A DNA stretch of 23,032 nt, taken from positions 1 through 23,032 of IMG/VR virus record IMGVR_UViG_3300036846_000348; one strand, 5' to 3'. A program made the translations under genes and the position numbers. Each line of letters begins with the position of its first letter. Positions within the stretch are counted from its first letter, which is position 1. The notes beneath the pieces were generated by a model, which was not told where the DNA came from, searched no databases, and worked only from the letters and a program-made list of their open reading frames with translations. Positions 14,686 to 21,150 of this stretch are shown here, piece after piece. Origin of the DNA: a virus.

Positions 14686-15829
14686 CAGTGAAGTCCTGAC
14701 CGACGTCCCCGGTGCGGGCCAGCTTGAACCCGGAAGATCGCAACTCGACCAATACAGAGGCGCTACCTAGCCGCTTAAACGGCAGTCGTTTCTCCATTTG
14801 CGCCGGCGACCGCAGCCTCTGCTCCCAGATGATCGTGGGCGGCACACCGTGCTGTTCCAACTCGGCGGCGGTCTCTTTCTCGTCCTTGACCCACTGACGG
14901 GTCGGGCGGGTCGGGACCACGCCCCAGCCGGGGATGACAAGTCCTTGGTTGTGCGCCCGATACAGCGCGAACTCGCGCAGCCGCTCAGCCCACAGGACCG
15001 CGTTCTCGGCGACATCGAGTGCCTGGGACAAGGCGAGCGCCAGCTCGTCGTCGGTATTGATGCTAGCCACGTCGTCGAACTCGGCTTTCGCAGCCGCGAC
15101 CGCGTCCTCGTGCAGCTTGGGACAGCCATGCGCGACGGGACAGAACCGACACCATGCTCCGGTATGCAGCGACGTGCCGTCGTCCTGGTCACAGGCGAGG
15201 ACTCCCGGGACCAGCACCTGATCGATCCACATCAACAGATCGACCGCGTCCAGCATCCAGGTTTTGACCGGTTCACCCGGCGCATGCGGCTGCACGATGG
15301 TCAGTTTGATCTGACGCAGCTTGCTCAAGGTCTGCGGCGGCAGCGCGCCGGCCGCATAAAACAACAGTTGCGGGTTCCAAACCGGGGTGACCGAAACCCC
15401 GGCACCGTTCTTGTAGTCGACGATCTCCAGGGTGTCCTCGATCGGATCGATCACCCGGGCATCGAGCGTGCCAAACACCGGGACCGAGGGTTTACCGAAC
15501 CAGTGATCGAGCGAGACCAGGACCTCAACATCGGTCAGCCCGCGATCAACCGTCCGCAGGTAATCGAGCATCACGTTGACGCCGTCGATGAAGTCTTGAT
15601 CGACATCGACGGTGTGCCCGTCCTCTATATACTTACGCCCCAGCACGATCGGATTGACCGTGGTGGCGCGATCTTCCCAGGCCCTTTGGATAAAGATGTG
15701 TGCCAGGGTGCCGGTCGCGGCGTAGATCGACACCGGCCGGTGCGGCATCTGCTGGCTGAGTTTGAAACTACCGGGGCAGTTCAGCCAGCGATGCGCGCCC
15801 GACGCGCCAAGGAGCGAGTGCGCGGTCAT
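14678..15829 (-). CDS. DUF2800 family PD-(D/E)XK nuclease-like protein (Cas4/RecB type)
   Basis: The 383-aa protein shows the DUF2800 pattern. HSLLGASGAHRWLNCPGS opens the protein (C18); GTLAH gives the conserved His (H44); GTLDARV (D123) and LEIVDYKNG (E135, D138, K140) form a PD-(D/E)XK core. C227, C230 and C236 in CRFCPVAHGC, with C18, have the layout of the Fe-S cluster of Cas4/AddB-type nucleases; C213 is also near. The family belongs to the RecB-like nuclease group, so DNA end processing during recombination-linked replication is likely. The start overlaps the previous stop by ATGA. All key residues are present, so it should be active unless the role is structural. Confidence 0.88.
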   Translation of the reverse strand: MTAHSLLGASGAHRWLNCPGSFKLSQQMPHRPVSIYAATGTLAHIFIQRAWEDRATTVNPIVLGRKYIEDGHTVDVDQDFIDGVNVMLDYLRTVDRGLTDVEVLVSLDHWFGKPSVPVFGTLDARVIDPIEDTLEIVDYKNGAGVSVTPVWNPQLLFYAAGALPPQTLSKLRQIKLTIVQPHAPGEPVKTWMLDAVDLLMWIDQVLVPGVLACDQDDGTSLHTGAWCRFCPVAHGCPKLHEDAVAAAKAEFDDVASINTDDELALALSQALDVAENAVLWAERLREFALYRAHNQGLVIPGWGVVPTRPTRQWVKDEKETAAELEQHGVPPTIIWEQRLRSPAQMEKRLPFKRLGSASVLVELRSSGFKLARTGDVGQDFTDD

Positions 15830-16029
15830 TTGTTCAGCTTGGCGCGGGCCTTGGCCTTGATGTTCGCTGCCTGCGACGCGCTGATGTTACCGGCGCGCTG
15901 CGAACGGGTGGCACCGCTGATCGCCAGACGCTGGTGGGTCGGGTCGTTGATCGGGAAACTCTTGCCGGGACCAGCGAAATCCGATTTCGGCATGTTGGCG
16001 CGCTTTGCGGGGGTCAGCTTATTGGCCAT
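15826..16029 (-). CDS. Small basic conserved phage protein, 67 aa (DUF6582-like pattern)
   Basis: The sequence MANKLTPAKRANMPKSDFAG is followed by GPGKSFPINDPTHQRLAISG and a basic Ala/Lys-rich helix (AANIKAKARAKLNK). The P-x-S-x-F-A-G-P ... S-F-P-I-x-D ... H-x-R-x-A pattern recurs in short phage and prophage proteins and in tails of larger ones. No activity is established that I know of. GAAGGAA lies upstream of the ATG and its stop overlaps the DUF2800 start. Confidence 0.75.
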   Translation of the reverse strand: MANKLTPAKRANMPKSDFAGPGKSFPINDPTHQRLAISGATRSQRAGNISASQAANIKAKARAKLNK

Positions 16030-16051
16030 CGTCGTGTTCCTTCACCCAGGG

Positions 16052-16591
16052 TTAAGCACGCAGGCCAGCCGCCTGCGCTACGCTCATCACGCGGCGGTAG
16101 AACTGGTGACCCTTCTCGACCGGCACGTCATAGAACTTCGCGATGCCGTACTCTTTCTGCAGGGCCTTCACTTCGGCCACCTTGCCGGCGGCGTAGATTT
16201 CCCGCACCAGCGCCAGGCCCAACTCGCGCGCCTCCCCCGGTGACATCGACGGATCGTCCGGCGGCGTCATTCCGAGATCGTCGTCCTGGTCCTGGCCATT
16301 TGGTCCCGGACCAGCCACGTCATCGATGATTGTGTCACCGAGGTTGTTCCCCGTCGCCTGAGCGGCGGCGGCTTGATCCGCGTTGGCTTGGCGGGCCTTC
16401 GCAGCGCGCGCGTTCGCAGCCGCTTGCTGACGGTTGGACTTGGCGAGCGCGGACGGGTCCTGCGCGACATCGCTGGGTATGCCAATCGATGGCGGTTCAA
16501 TGCCTCCCTGCAGCCACGCCGGCAGCAGTTGCGCCAGCAGGGCGCGCTCGCGTGGCGTCTGCGGATCGAGTGTGAAGGTGAGGGTTATCAT
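16052..16591 (-). CDS. Hypothetical replication-operon protein, 179 aa
   Basis: The start at 16591 (MITLTFTLDPQTPRERALLA) is set by AAGGAG six bases upstream. The frame is open further upstream to 16747, but only inside the helicase gene. Residues 45-85 are Ala/Gln-rich and probably helical or disordered, 90-118 are acidic with many Asp and Pro, and 119-179 form a compact conserved-looking domain (GLALVREIYAAGKVAEVKAL, then EYGIAKFYDVPVEKGHQFYR). I do not recognise the family. The first 95 bases overlap the end of the SNF2 gene. It may be a helicase partner or SSB-interacting factor; that is inference from position. Confidence 0.75.
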   Translation of the reverse strand: MITLTFTLDPQTPRERALLAQLLPAWLQGGIEPPSIGIPSDVAQDPSALAKSNRQQAAANARAAKARQANADQAAAAQATGNNLGDTIIDDVAGPGPNGQDQDDDLGMTPPDDPSMSPGEARELGLALVREIYAAGKVAEVKALQKEYGIAKFYDVPVEKGHQFYRRVMSVAQAAGLRA

Positions 16592-17966
16592 CACGGTCTC
16601 CTTGCAGTTGTCCGATCTCGGATGCCTTACGGCGGAACACGCCCATGATCCGCTCGTCGAGCGTGCCGGGCAGGTAGAGGAAACTCGCCAGCACGCTGTC
16701 GCGCTGGCCCAGGCGGTGCGCCCGGCAGATCGCCTGGACGTTCTCACCGGGGACCCAGCTGGGTTCGACGATCGCGACCTCGTTGGCCGCGGTCAGAGTG
16801 ATCGCGGTCCCGGCTGCCAGGACCTGTCCGATAAAGACCCGGTTGGCGCTGCGGTGCTGGAAGTTCGCGATTGCCTCGGTGCGTGCCTTGGGACTGGTCT
16901 CGCCGGTGATGACCGCCGGCTCAAACTCCAGGAGCCCGCGACGCAGCAGATCGATGACCGAGTGGTGCCACGCGAAGACCAGCATCTTCTCGGTTGAGGC
17001 CAACCGCTCGCGTATCCACTCGATCGCCGGGCGGGCCTTTGCGATCCCCAGATGCTGCCGCAGACTGGTGACATAAATGTCAGGCGTTTGCAGGATGCGG
17101 ATCACATCGTCATCGCTGGGGCTGTTGTGCTTGAAGAAGTTCTCAAGCTGCGTGAGGCCGGTCGCGTTAAACCCGGCGCCGGCCGAGGCATCCGATAGCG
17201 GGATGTCCTGCAAGACCAGCGGCGGCAGCTCGGTCAGGACCTCGGCCTTGCGGCGGCGCAGGACAACGTCCTGCAGCTTGTCCCGCAGCTTCGCCTGGTT
17301 CTTCGAGCCGACGACCTGACGCCCAAAAACGGTATCCTTGTAGCGGGTGTAGGCGTCCTCGAAGGCGACGCGGCTGCCGTTGCCGGCGAGCGCGTCGTGC
17401 CAGAAGGTCCGCACATGCTCGTAGAGTTCGCCGGCGTGATTGGGGGTCGGAGTGCCGCTCAGCAGGATCACCTTGGCGGCGCGGGTCTGCAGGCCCTTGC
17501 CGGTCCCGCCCTTCCCATAGACCGCCTGGGTGCGGTTCGAGGGGTTCTTCAGGTAGTGGCACTCGTCCAGGACCAGGAGGTCCCATTTGATGCTGCGCTC
17601 CAGCTGGGCGCGGATCGGGCTCGCCTTGTTGGACAGCTCGTCGTAGCCAACGATCAGGTTCGCCGGGCGCAGCGGGTTCTGCCACTCCTTCGGGTCGACC
17701 GTGGTGCCGGGCTCGATCACCCAGGTCCAGGGCTCCAGGCCCGGGAACCATTTGACGATTTCCAGTTGCCACACCCGCCGGGCGCCGGCGGGACAGACGA
17801 TCAGGACGCGGCGCATCGCCAAGCGCCGGGACGCGACCAGGGCTTCCAGTGTCTTGCCGAGCCCGGCTTCATCGGCCAACAAAACCGCCCGATAGCGCTT
17901 AAGCGAGGCGACCAGCCAGTCGATGCCTTCCTGTTGATAGGGTCGCAGCCGGGACAGCACGGGCAT
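16497..17966 (-). CDS. SNF2-family DNA helicase/translocase
   Basis: This superfamily 2 ATPase has 489 residues. The Q-like motif is LRPYQQEGIDWL; Walker A is DEAGLGKT (residues 32-39); Ia is VLIVCPAG; motif II is DECH (134-137); motif III is LLSGTPTPN (168-176); motifs V and VI are AAGTAITLTAANEVAIVEPS and QAICRAHRLGQ. All motifs needed for ATP-driven translocation on duplex DNA are present, and the length fits short phage SNF2 proteins. GGAGAGG lies nine bases before the ATG. The usual end would be near KASEIGQLQG; the remaining 31 or so residues are Arg/Ala-rich and overlap the next gene. With the polymerase, SSB and PD-(D/E)XK protein it forms a recurrent phage replication cassette, probably supplying fork remodelling or unwinding in place of a DnaB-type helicase. 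Confidence 0.93.
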   Translation of the reverse strand: MPVLSRLRPYQQEGIDWLVASLKRYRAVLLADEAGLGKTLEALVASRRLAMRRVLIVCPAGARRVWQLEIVKWFPGLEPWTWVIEPGTTVDPKEWQNPLRPANLIVGYDELSNKASPIRAQLERSIKWDLLVLDECHYLKNPSNRTQAVYGKGGTGKGLQTRAAKVILLSGTPTPNHAGELYEHVRTFWHDALAGNGSRVAFEDAYTRYKDTVFGRQVVGSKNQAKLRDKLQDVVLRRRKAEVLTELPPLVLQDIPLSDASAGAGFNATGLTQLENFFKHNSPSDDDVIRILQTPDIYVTSLRQHLGIAKARPAIEWIRERLASTEKMLVFAWHHSVIDLLRRGLLEFEPAVITGETSPKARTEAIANFQHRSANRVFIGQVLAAGTAITLTAANEVAIVEPSWVPGENVQAICRAHRLGQRDSVLASFLYLPGTLDERIMGVFRRKASEIGQLQGDRDDNPHLHTRSADATRARPAGATAAGVAAGRH

Positions 17967-18045
17967 AAAAAGCCCTCTCCCAACAAGTTGTTAGGTTTCG
18001 CGGAACGGGCTCCGAGGACAGGACGTGCGTGTCGCTTAACAGGGA
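17967..18045. promoter_or_regulatory. Short gap with an operator-like CAACAAGTTGTT site
   Basis: The 79 bases between the resolvase stop and the helicase start contain CAACAAGTTGTT at 17981-17992, which has AACAA/TTGTT arms. Its 10-base core ACAAGTTGTT also occurs in the divergent control region at 18985-18994. This is one of the larger gaps in an otherwise overlapping operon. It may carry an internal promoter or operator, but no clear -35/-10 pair is seen. Confidence 0.35.
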
Positions 18046-18573
18046 CTAATTTGTCGCGCGGTCCGGTGCGATGTCAAGACACAAAGCGCGAGACACAACA
18101 TCTTTTTGTTGCTGTGCGCCGAACAGCGCCAGAAGCGCCGCCTCGGCTCGGCCGTCATCTTTAATGCGGGTGAAGTCGAGAGCGTTGGCCGGGAACAGCC
18201 GCGAGGCGATCAGGCGTGCTTCGGTCTTGTCGGGACCAAGGCGAAAGTGGCGCTTCCACTCCTGGGGCGTGACCAGCTGGACCGGCACGCGAAAGCCGGC
18301 GAGCACGCCGCGGATCAACCCGTAAGCCAGCCCAAAGTTAAAACTGCTGGTCACGCCCTGTTTGGGCAGCGCGTGGACGCGCTCGATCCAGGCGCAGTCG
18401 GGCTCGTATTGGGCCAGGGTCGCAGCCAGCCACGCCTCGCTGATCTGCCGGCGTACTGCTTTGCCGACGCGAACCCGCGGGGCCGGCATGTCGCAGACGA
18501 TTAGCGCGTCGAGCGAGGTATCCCACAGAGCCAGGGCGCCGGTGGCGCCGGGGTCAACGCCGAGAACGCGCAT
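18046..18573 (-). CDS. RuvC-like Holliday junction resolvase
   Basis: The start at 18573 (MRVLGVDPG) is chosen because GGGGAG lies eight bases upstream and the RNase H-like fold begins at once; a reading from 18597 would add eight residues. The 175-aa protein carries the RuvC acidic residues: D7 in GVDPGATGALALW, E64 in AWIERV, and the C-terminal D139/D140 plus E144 in KDDGRAEAALL. RuvC-type enzymes cut four-way junctions or branched DNA; phages use them to clear branches before packaging or in recombination. The gene overlaps the Cro-like gene by 20 bases and lies upstream of the SNF2 helicase. Confidence 0.88.
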   Translation of the reverse strand: MRVLGVDPGATGALALWDTSLDALIVCDMPAPRVRVGKAVRRQISEAWLAATLAQYEPDCAWIERVHALPKQGVTSSFNFGLAYGLIRGVLAGFRVPVQLVTPQEWKRHFRLGPDKTEARLIASRLFPANALDFTRIKDDGRAEAALLALFGAQQQKDVVSRALCLDIAPDRATN

Positions 18574-18811
18574 GAGGCACACTCCCCAGCTCGTCACCGT
18601 CAGTCAGGAACTCGGCGACGTTCCAGCCCCGCTGCAGGACACAGTACAGGACAGCCCCCATCCATTTGGTCGGGATTGTCTGGCGCTGGGACCACATTTG
18701 CACGGCGTTGTAGTTCAGCCCGTGTCCCGGCTGATGGTCGTCGAGCGCGGTCAACAAACCCTTCGGCCCGCCGAACACGCGAAACACATGCGCAACGTCA
18801 AAGACCACCAT
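18554..18811 (-). CDS. Cro/YdaS-like helix-turn-helix regulator, 85 aa
   Basis: This is the first gene of the - strand operon. The start at 18811 has GGGAG eight bases upstream; an open reading from 18877 lacks such a site. After MVVFDVAHV comes FRVFGGPKGLLTALDDHQPG, then YNAVQMWSQRQTIPTKWMGA, the pattern of small phage HTH proteins (FGG-x-x-x-L-A-x-x-L ... A-V-x-x-W-x-x-R-x-x-I-P). The last 25 residues look less structured. Lying divergently from the 19155 regulator, it is probably the Cro counterpart of a lysis/lysogeny switch or an early activator of the replication operon. The HTH assignment is by pattern. Confidence 0.75.
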   Translation of the reverse strand: MVVFDVAHVFRVFGGPKGLLTALDDHQPGHGLNYNAVQMWSQRQTIPTKWMGAVLYCVLQRGWNVAEFLTDGDELGSVPHARSRR

Positions 18812-18930
18812 TTCGAGGGCTCCCTGCGGGGCGCACCCTACACTGCAAAGCACCGGGCGGGGAAGGGGGATTGGCACAGGTCAGCGCTGCTGGCTCATCT
18901 CAAAATGTAGGGTTTATCAACCGGCTACAG

Positions 18931-18945
18931 ACCACAAGATGTGGT
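18931..18945. promoter_or_regulatory. Inverted repeat, operator-like
   Basis: ACCACA and TGTGGT flank AGA, giving a perfect 6-bp dyad. Its centre is about 52 bases, near five helical turns, from that of the dyad at 18982-18999, so two dimers could sit on the same DNA face. Confidence 0.5.
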
Positions 18946-18981
18946 TTGTTGCCTGTAACCAAGCGGACCGAAAACGTACAC

Positions 18982-18999
18982 AACACAAGTTGTTGTGTT
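18982..18999. promoter_or_regulatory. Inverted repeat, operator-like
   Basis: AACACAA and TTGTGTT flank GTTG, a perfect 7-bp dyad. It overlaps the candidate -35 TTGTGT (18993-18998), as a repressor site would. It shares ACAAGTTGTT with the site upstream of the SNF2 gene. Confidence 0.55.
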
Positions 19000-19021
19000 T
19001 GTCGGTTGGTGGGCGTATACC
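18993..19021 (+). promoter_or_regulatory. Candidate promoter for the lysogeny operon
   Basis: TTGTGT (18993-18998) and TATACC (19016-19021) are separated by 17 bases. Matches to the consensus boxes are partial (three and four of six), so this is only a candidate. The transcript would carry about 125 bases of leader with the AGAGA/ACTAR repeats. Confidence 0.3.
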
Positions 19022-19034
19022 GACATACACCGGA

Positions 19035-19128
19035 ACTAACTGTAGACCACCAGAGATAACTAGAGACAACCAGAGACTTGACTAGAGACTAAACCCTACC
19101 ACCAACTGACTAGCCCACTAACCACTAG
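19035..19128. repeat. Phased AGAGA and ACTAR direct repeats
   Basis: AGAGA starts at 19052, 19062, 19072 and 19084, spaced 10, 10 and 12 bases, close to one helical turn. ACTAA/ACTAG starts at 19035, 19059, 19081, 19088, 19109, 19117 and 19124, with spacings of 24, 22, 7, 21, 8 and 7. Same-face direct repeats suggest cooperative binding of a monomeric HTH protein (excisionase- or iteron-like). Confidence 0.6.
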
Positions 19129-19154
19129 CCGTTACCACATTGGGAGTGCGGACT

Positions 19155-19856
19155 ATGACGACCGATCACGACACCGAGAGCACCCTGCAAAAACTTGTTG
19201 CGGCAGATAACCCCCGAGGACAAACTACGCCACTTGTCACGCGACAAAGGGCAGCACATCACGGAAGAAACCTAACAAGGGAGGCTGCCCCCAATGCCGA
19301 GCCCCAGGGTAAAGCAGAATATCGACCGTTTGCCGAGGCGCTACGTGCCGCAATGGAGGCCGCTGACATGAGCGCCTCCGAACTGGCCCGGCAGATTTGG
19401 GGCAGCACCACCGACAAGCGCGGCTACAGCGTCGCCCGCAACCGGGACCGGATCGGGCATTACCTCAACGCCACGAGCTACCCCGAACCGGCCAACCTCG
19501 ACGCGATGGCTCAGGCGTTGGGTGTGCCGGTCGAAGCGCTGGCGATCGAGCGGCCGACACGCGACAATCCGGGACCGCGGTCTCGTACCGCGTCAACCAG
19601 CTTGCATTTATCGGAAGTCCAGGACCAGCAGCACAAACTGCGCTTGCAAGTCGACAAGATCATTGACTGGCAGCTGGCCATGTATATCGGACAGCTTATC
19701 AAGGTCTATGACGCCGGCGGTCAGATACTCATACCGAACACCATGCCGGGGACCGTGCTGCCGGGCACCGGTAACCTGCCGGAAACTGTGCCGACATTTA
19801 CGCCAGGCACGGTCATCAACGGCGACCGGGACAAGAACGGCACCGACAACGCATGA
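19155..19856 (+). CDS. HTH transcriptional regulator (putative repressor), possibly frame-disrupted at the 5' end
   Basis: As an uninterrupted frame it has 233 residues from ATG 19155 (GGGAG nine bases upstream; a TTG start at 19140 is possible). A Cro/CI-type HTH is clear: FAEALRAAMEAADMSASELA (about residues 58-77), RQIWGSTTDKRG, then RDRIGHYLNATSYPEPANL and AMAQALGVPVEAL. The C-terminal half has a predicted helix near HKLRLQVDKIIDWQLAMYIG and a Gly/Pro/Thr-rich tail (TMPGTVLPGTG). Position across from a Cro-like gene and before excisionase and integrase genes fits the lysogeny repressor. Third-position GC in this frame is 9 of 27 codons at 19194-19274, against 19 of 26 in the +1 frame, so the true gene may begin at 19294 (see the separate entry). 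It ends with ATGA into the next gene. Confidence 0.75.
   Translation: MTTDHDTESTLQKLVAADNPRGQTTPLVTRQRAAHHGRNLTREAAPNAEPQGKAEYRPFAEALRAAMEAADMSASELARQIWGSTTDKRGYSVARNRDRIGHYLNATSYPEPANLDAMAQALGVPVEALAIERPTRDNPGPRSRTASTSLHLSEVQDQQHKLRLQVDKIIDWQLAMYIGQLIKVYDAGGQILIPNTMPGTVLPGTGNLPETVPTFTPGTVINGDRDKNGTDNA
19195..19314 (+). other. Alternative reading: a separate small gene end, then a strong RBS and start for the regulator
   Basis: Relative to the long frame, the +1 frame here reads LLRQITPEDKLRHLSRDKGQ, then HITEET and TAA (19273-19275). Two bases later comes AAGGGAGG (19277-19284) and ATG at 19294, reading MPSPRVKQ. One base fewer in A5 (19189-19193) would give a 39-aa protein from ATG 19155. 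One base more in AAA (19311-19313) would join MPSPRVK to AEYRPFAEALRAAM. Both changes fall in homopolymers. This suggests two genes whose frames have been joined or broken by single-base changes or errors. Confidence 0.5.
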
Positions 19857-20221
19857 AGTACCTGACGCAGACTGACGCCGCGCTCGTCCTGCGTTGCTCC
19901 ATCCATAAGATCGCGCGGCTGCGCCGGCTCGACGGGCTGCCCTGGCTGCCCGGGAGACCGGTTTTGATCCCCGAGGAGGACTTTTATCTATGGCTCAAGT
20001 CACGGACCGTCCGGTCATCGACATCGGAAGTTTCAGGAAGATCAAGCTCTGGCAGAACGTCCAGGGCCGCTACGAAGTCCGCTGGTGCGACGCGAACCGC
20101 GGGCATGTCACCAAACGCGAAAGCTGCCAGACAGCGATCCGCGCGGAGGCTGACGCTTATATCGACACGTTCTGCGACAACGCCCGCCAAACCGCCGCCC
20201 AGGCCCCGCGGGGACCGGTAG
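19853..20221 (+). CDS. Excisionase-like HTH protein overlapping the integrase gene
   Basis: ATG overlaps the regulator stop (ATGA at 19853-19856). Residues 1-52 form an excisionase/MerR-type HTH (HTH_17-like): MKYLTQTDAALVLRCSIHKI, then ARLRRLDGLPWLPG and LIPEEDFYLWLKSR. Such proteins bend attachment-site DNA and set recombination direction. Beyond residue 52 the frame runs 232 bases into the integrase gene and is Ser/Arg/Ala-rich, as expected for an out-of-frame reading of a GC-rich gene. The first stop is at 20219-20221. The protein may really be this long, or the DNA may have lost a nearer stop. A role as a binder of the phased repeats is possible. Confidence 0.7.
   Translation: MKYLTQTDAALVLRCSIHKIARLRRLDGLPWLPGRPVLIPEEDFYLWLKSRTVRSSTSEVSGRSSSGRTSRAATKSAGATRTAGMSPNAKAARQRSARRLTLISTRSATTPAKPPPRPRGDR
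19974..19980 (+). promoter_or_regulatory. Strong ribosome-binding site that fixes the integrase start
   Basis: AGGAGGA lies nine bases upstream of ATG 19990, inside the excisionase-like gene. It supports the integrase start at 19990 and shows that the two frames truly overlap. Confidence 0.75.
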
Positions 20222-21150
20222 CAGTCATCCGACCGACGATCGACGTGCTGTGCGCGAAGTGGCTCGATGACGCCGAACTGGCCGGCAAGCACCGCAGCAA
20301 CCGGCATATCCTGGCGCCAGTACGCCGCGCCCTGGGCGGATACCTGCCCGAGGCGCTGGTGCAGGACGACACGCTGCTGCGGGACTACCGCCGGGCGCGC
20401 AGCCACTGCGCCGCCAACACGATCCGCCGCGAGTTGACCGCGCTGCAGACGGTCATCAACTGGAGCATCGAGGAAAGGCTGATCTCCGCGGCCGACAAGC
20501 CCTCGATCAAAAAGCTGATGCCGCCCCAGGGAGCGGCCCGGGACAAGTTCCTCGACCGGGACCAGGAGCGCTGGCTGTGGGACCAAGCGATGGCCTGGGG
20601 CACGATGGTTCACCCCGGCACCCAGCGAGGCCCTGGCGCCTATCGGGTGATGGTGTTCATCGCGCTGGCGCTGGAAACCGCGGCACGGCACGGCGCGATC
20701 ATGGATTTGACCTGGGACCGGGTAGATTTGACCCGCGGGATGATCGACTACCGCCGGCCCGGGATGCGGATCACCAAGAAGCGTCGGGTGCAGCTGCCGA
20801 TCTCGACGCGGTTGCGGCCGGTGCTGGAAGCGGCGCGGGCGCTGGCCCCGGAAGACGCGAGCGGGCAGGCGACCGGCAAGGTGATCGACGGGACAACGGA
20901 CATCAAGCGGGCGCTGCGCACGTTCACCAAGTTCGTCGGGATGCCGTGGGTCACCGCGCATGTGCTGCGCCACACCTGGGCAACGCTGGCTGCGACGGGC
21001 GGGGTGCCGCTGCTGGATATCTCAAAGATCATGGGCGACACGCTGGCCACGATCGAGGCACACTACGCGCACCTGACGCCCGACTACCTGCGCAAGTCGA
21101 TCGACTTCAAGGACCAGCAACCGGTTCCCGCCTTGCGGGTGGCCAGCTGA
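19990..21150 (+). CDS. int: Tyrosine recombinase (phage integrase)
   Basis: The 386-aa enzyme catalyses site-specific integration and excision. The N-terminal 75 residues fit an arm-binding region. Residues 80-170 are the SAM-like core-binding domain (LCAKWLDDAELAGKHRSNRH, ... NTIRRELTALQTVINWS). The catalytic domain shows R233 (ETAARHGAI), a likely beta-hairpin Lys at 263/264 (ITKKRRVQLP), H324 and R327 (HVLRHTWATL) and the nucleophile Y359 (AHYAHLTPDY). The usual third His/Trp is Asp (D350 in MGDTL), a variant I associate with a subset of phage integrases. No attP core or tRNA-end sequence is recognisable in the window. It follows regulator and excisionase genes in one operon. Confidence 0.95.
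   Translation: MAQVTDRPVIDIGSFRKIKLWQNVQGRYEVRWCDANRGHVTKRESCQTAIRAEADAYIDTFCDNARQTAAQAPRGPVAVIRPTIDVLCAKWLDDAELAGKHRSNRHILAPVRRALGGYLPEALVQDDTLLRDYRRARSHCAANTIRRELTALQTVINWSIEERLISAADKPSIKKLMPPQGAARDKFLDRDQERWLWDQAMAWGTMVHPGTQRGPGAYRVMVFIALALETAARHGAIMDLTWDRVDLTRGMIDYRRPGMRITKKRRVQLPISTRLRPVLEAARALAPEDASGQATGKVIDGTTDIKRALRTFTKFVGMPWVTAHVLRHTWATLAATGGVPLLDISKIMGDTLATIEAHYAHLTPDYLRKSIDFKDQQPVPALRVAS

Larger units (their letters stand above)
18812..19154. promoter_or_regulatory. Divergent control region
   Basis: These 343 bases separate the - strand replication operon from the + strand lysogeny operon and hold no convincing gene. Visible elements are two inverted repeats (18931-18945 and 18982-18999), a candidate + promoter (18993-19021), phased AGAGA repeats (19052-19088), ACTAR repeats (19035-19128), and a 10-bp inverted pair, GTAGGGTTTA at 18907-18916 with TAAACCCTAC at 19090-19099. 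Both promoters and the operators for the switch proteins are expected here; an origin with iterons is an alternative. Confidence 0.7.

Noticed and set aside
14461-18700. Apparent excess and strand bias of GGACC
   Set aside because: A by-eye tally in this - strand coding stretch gave about 14 GGACC and 10 GGTCC, neither a clear bias nor a marked excess for this GC content.
18676-19059. 127-codon + strand frame across the control region
   Set aside because: Half of it is antisense to the Cro-like gene and the rest covers the dyads; composition is not protein-like.
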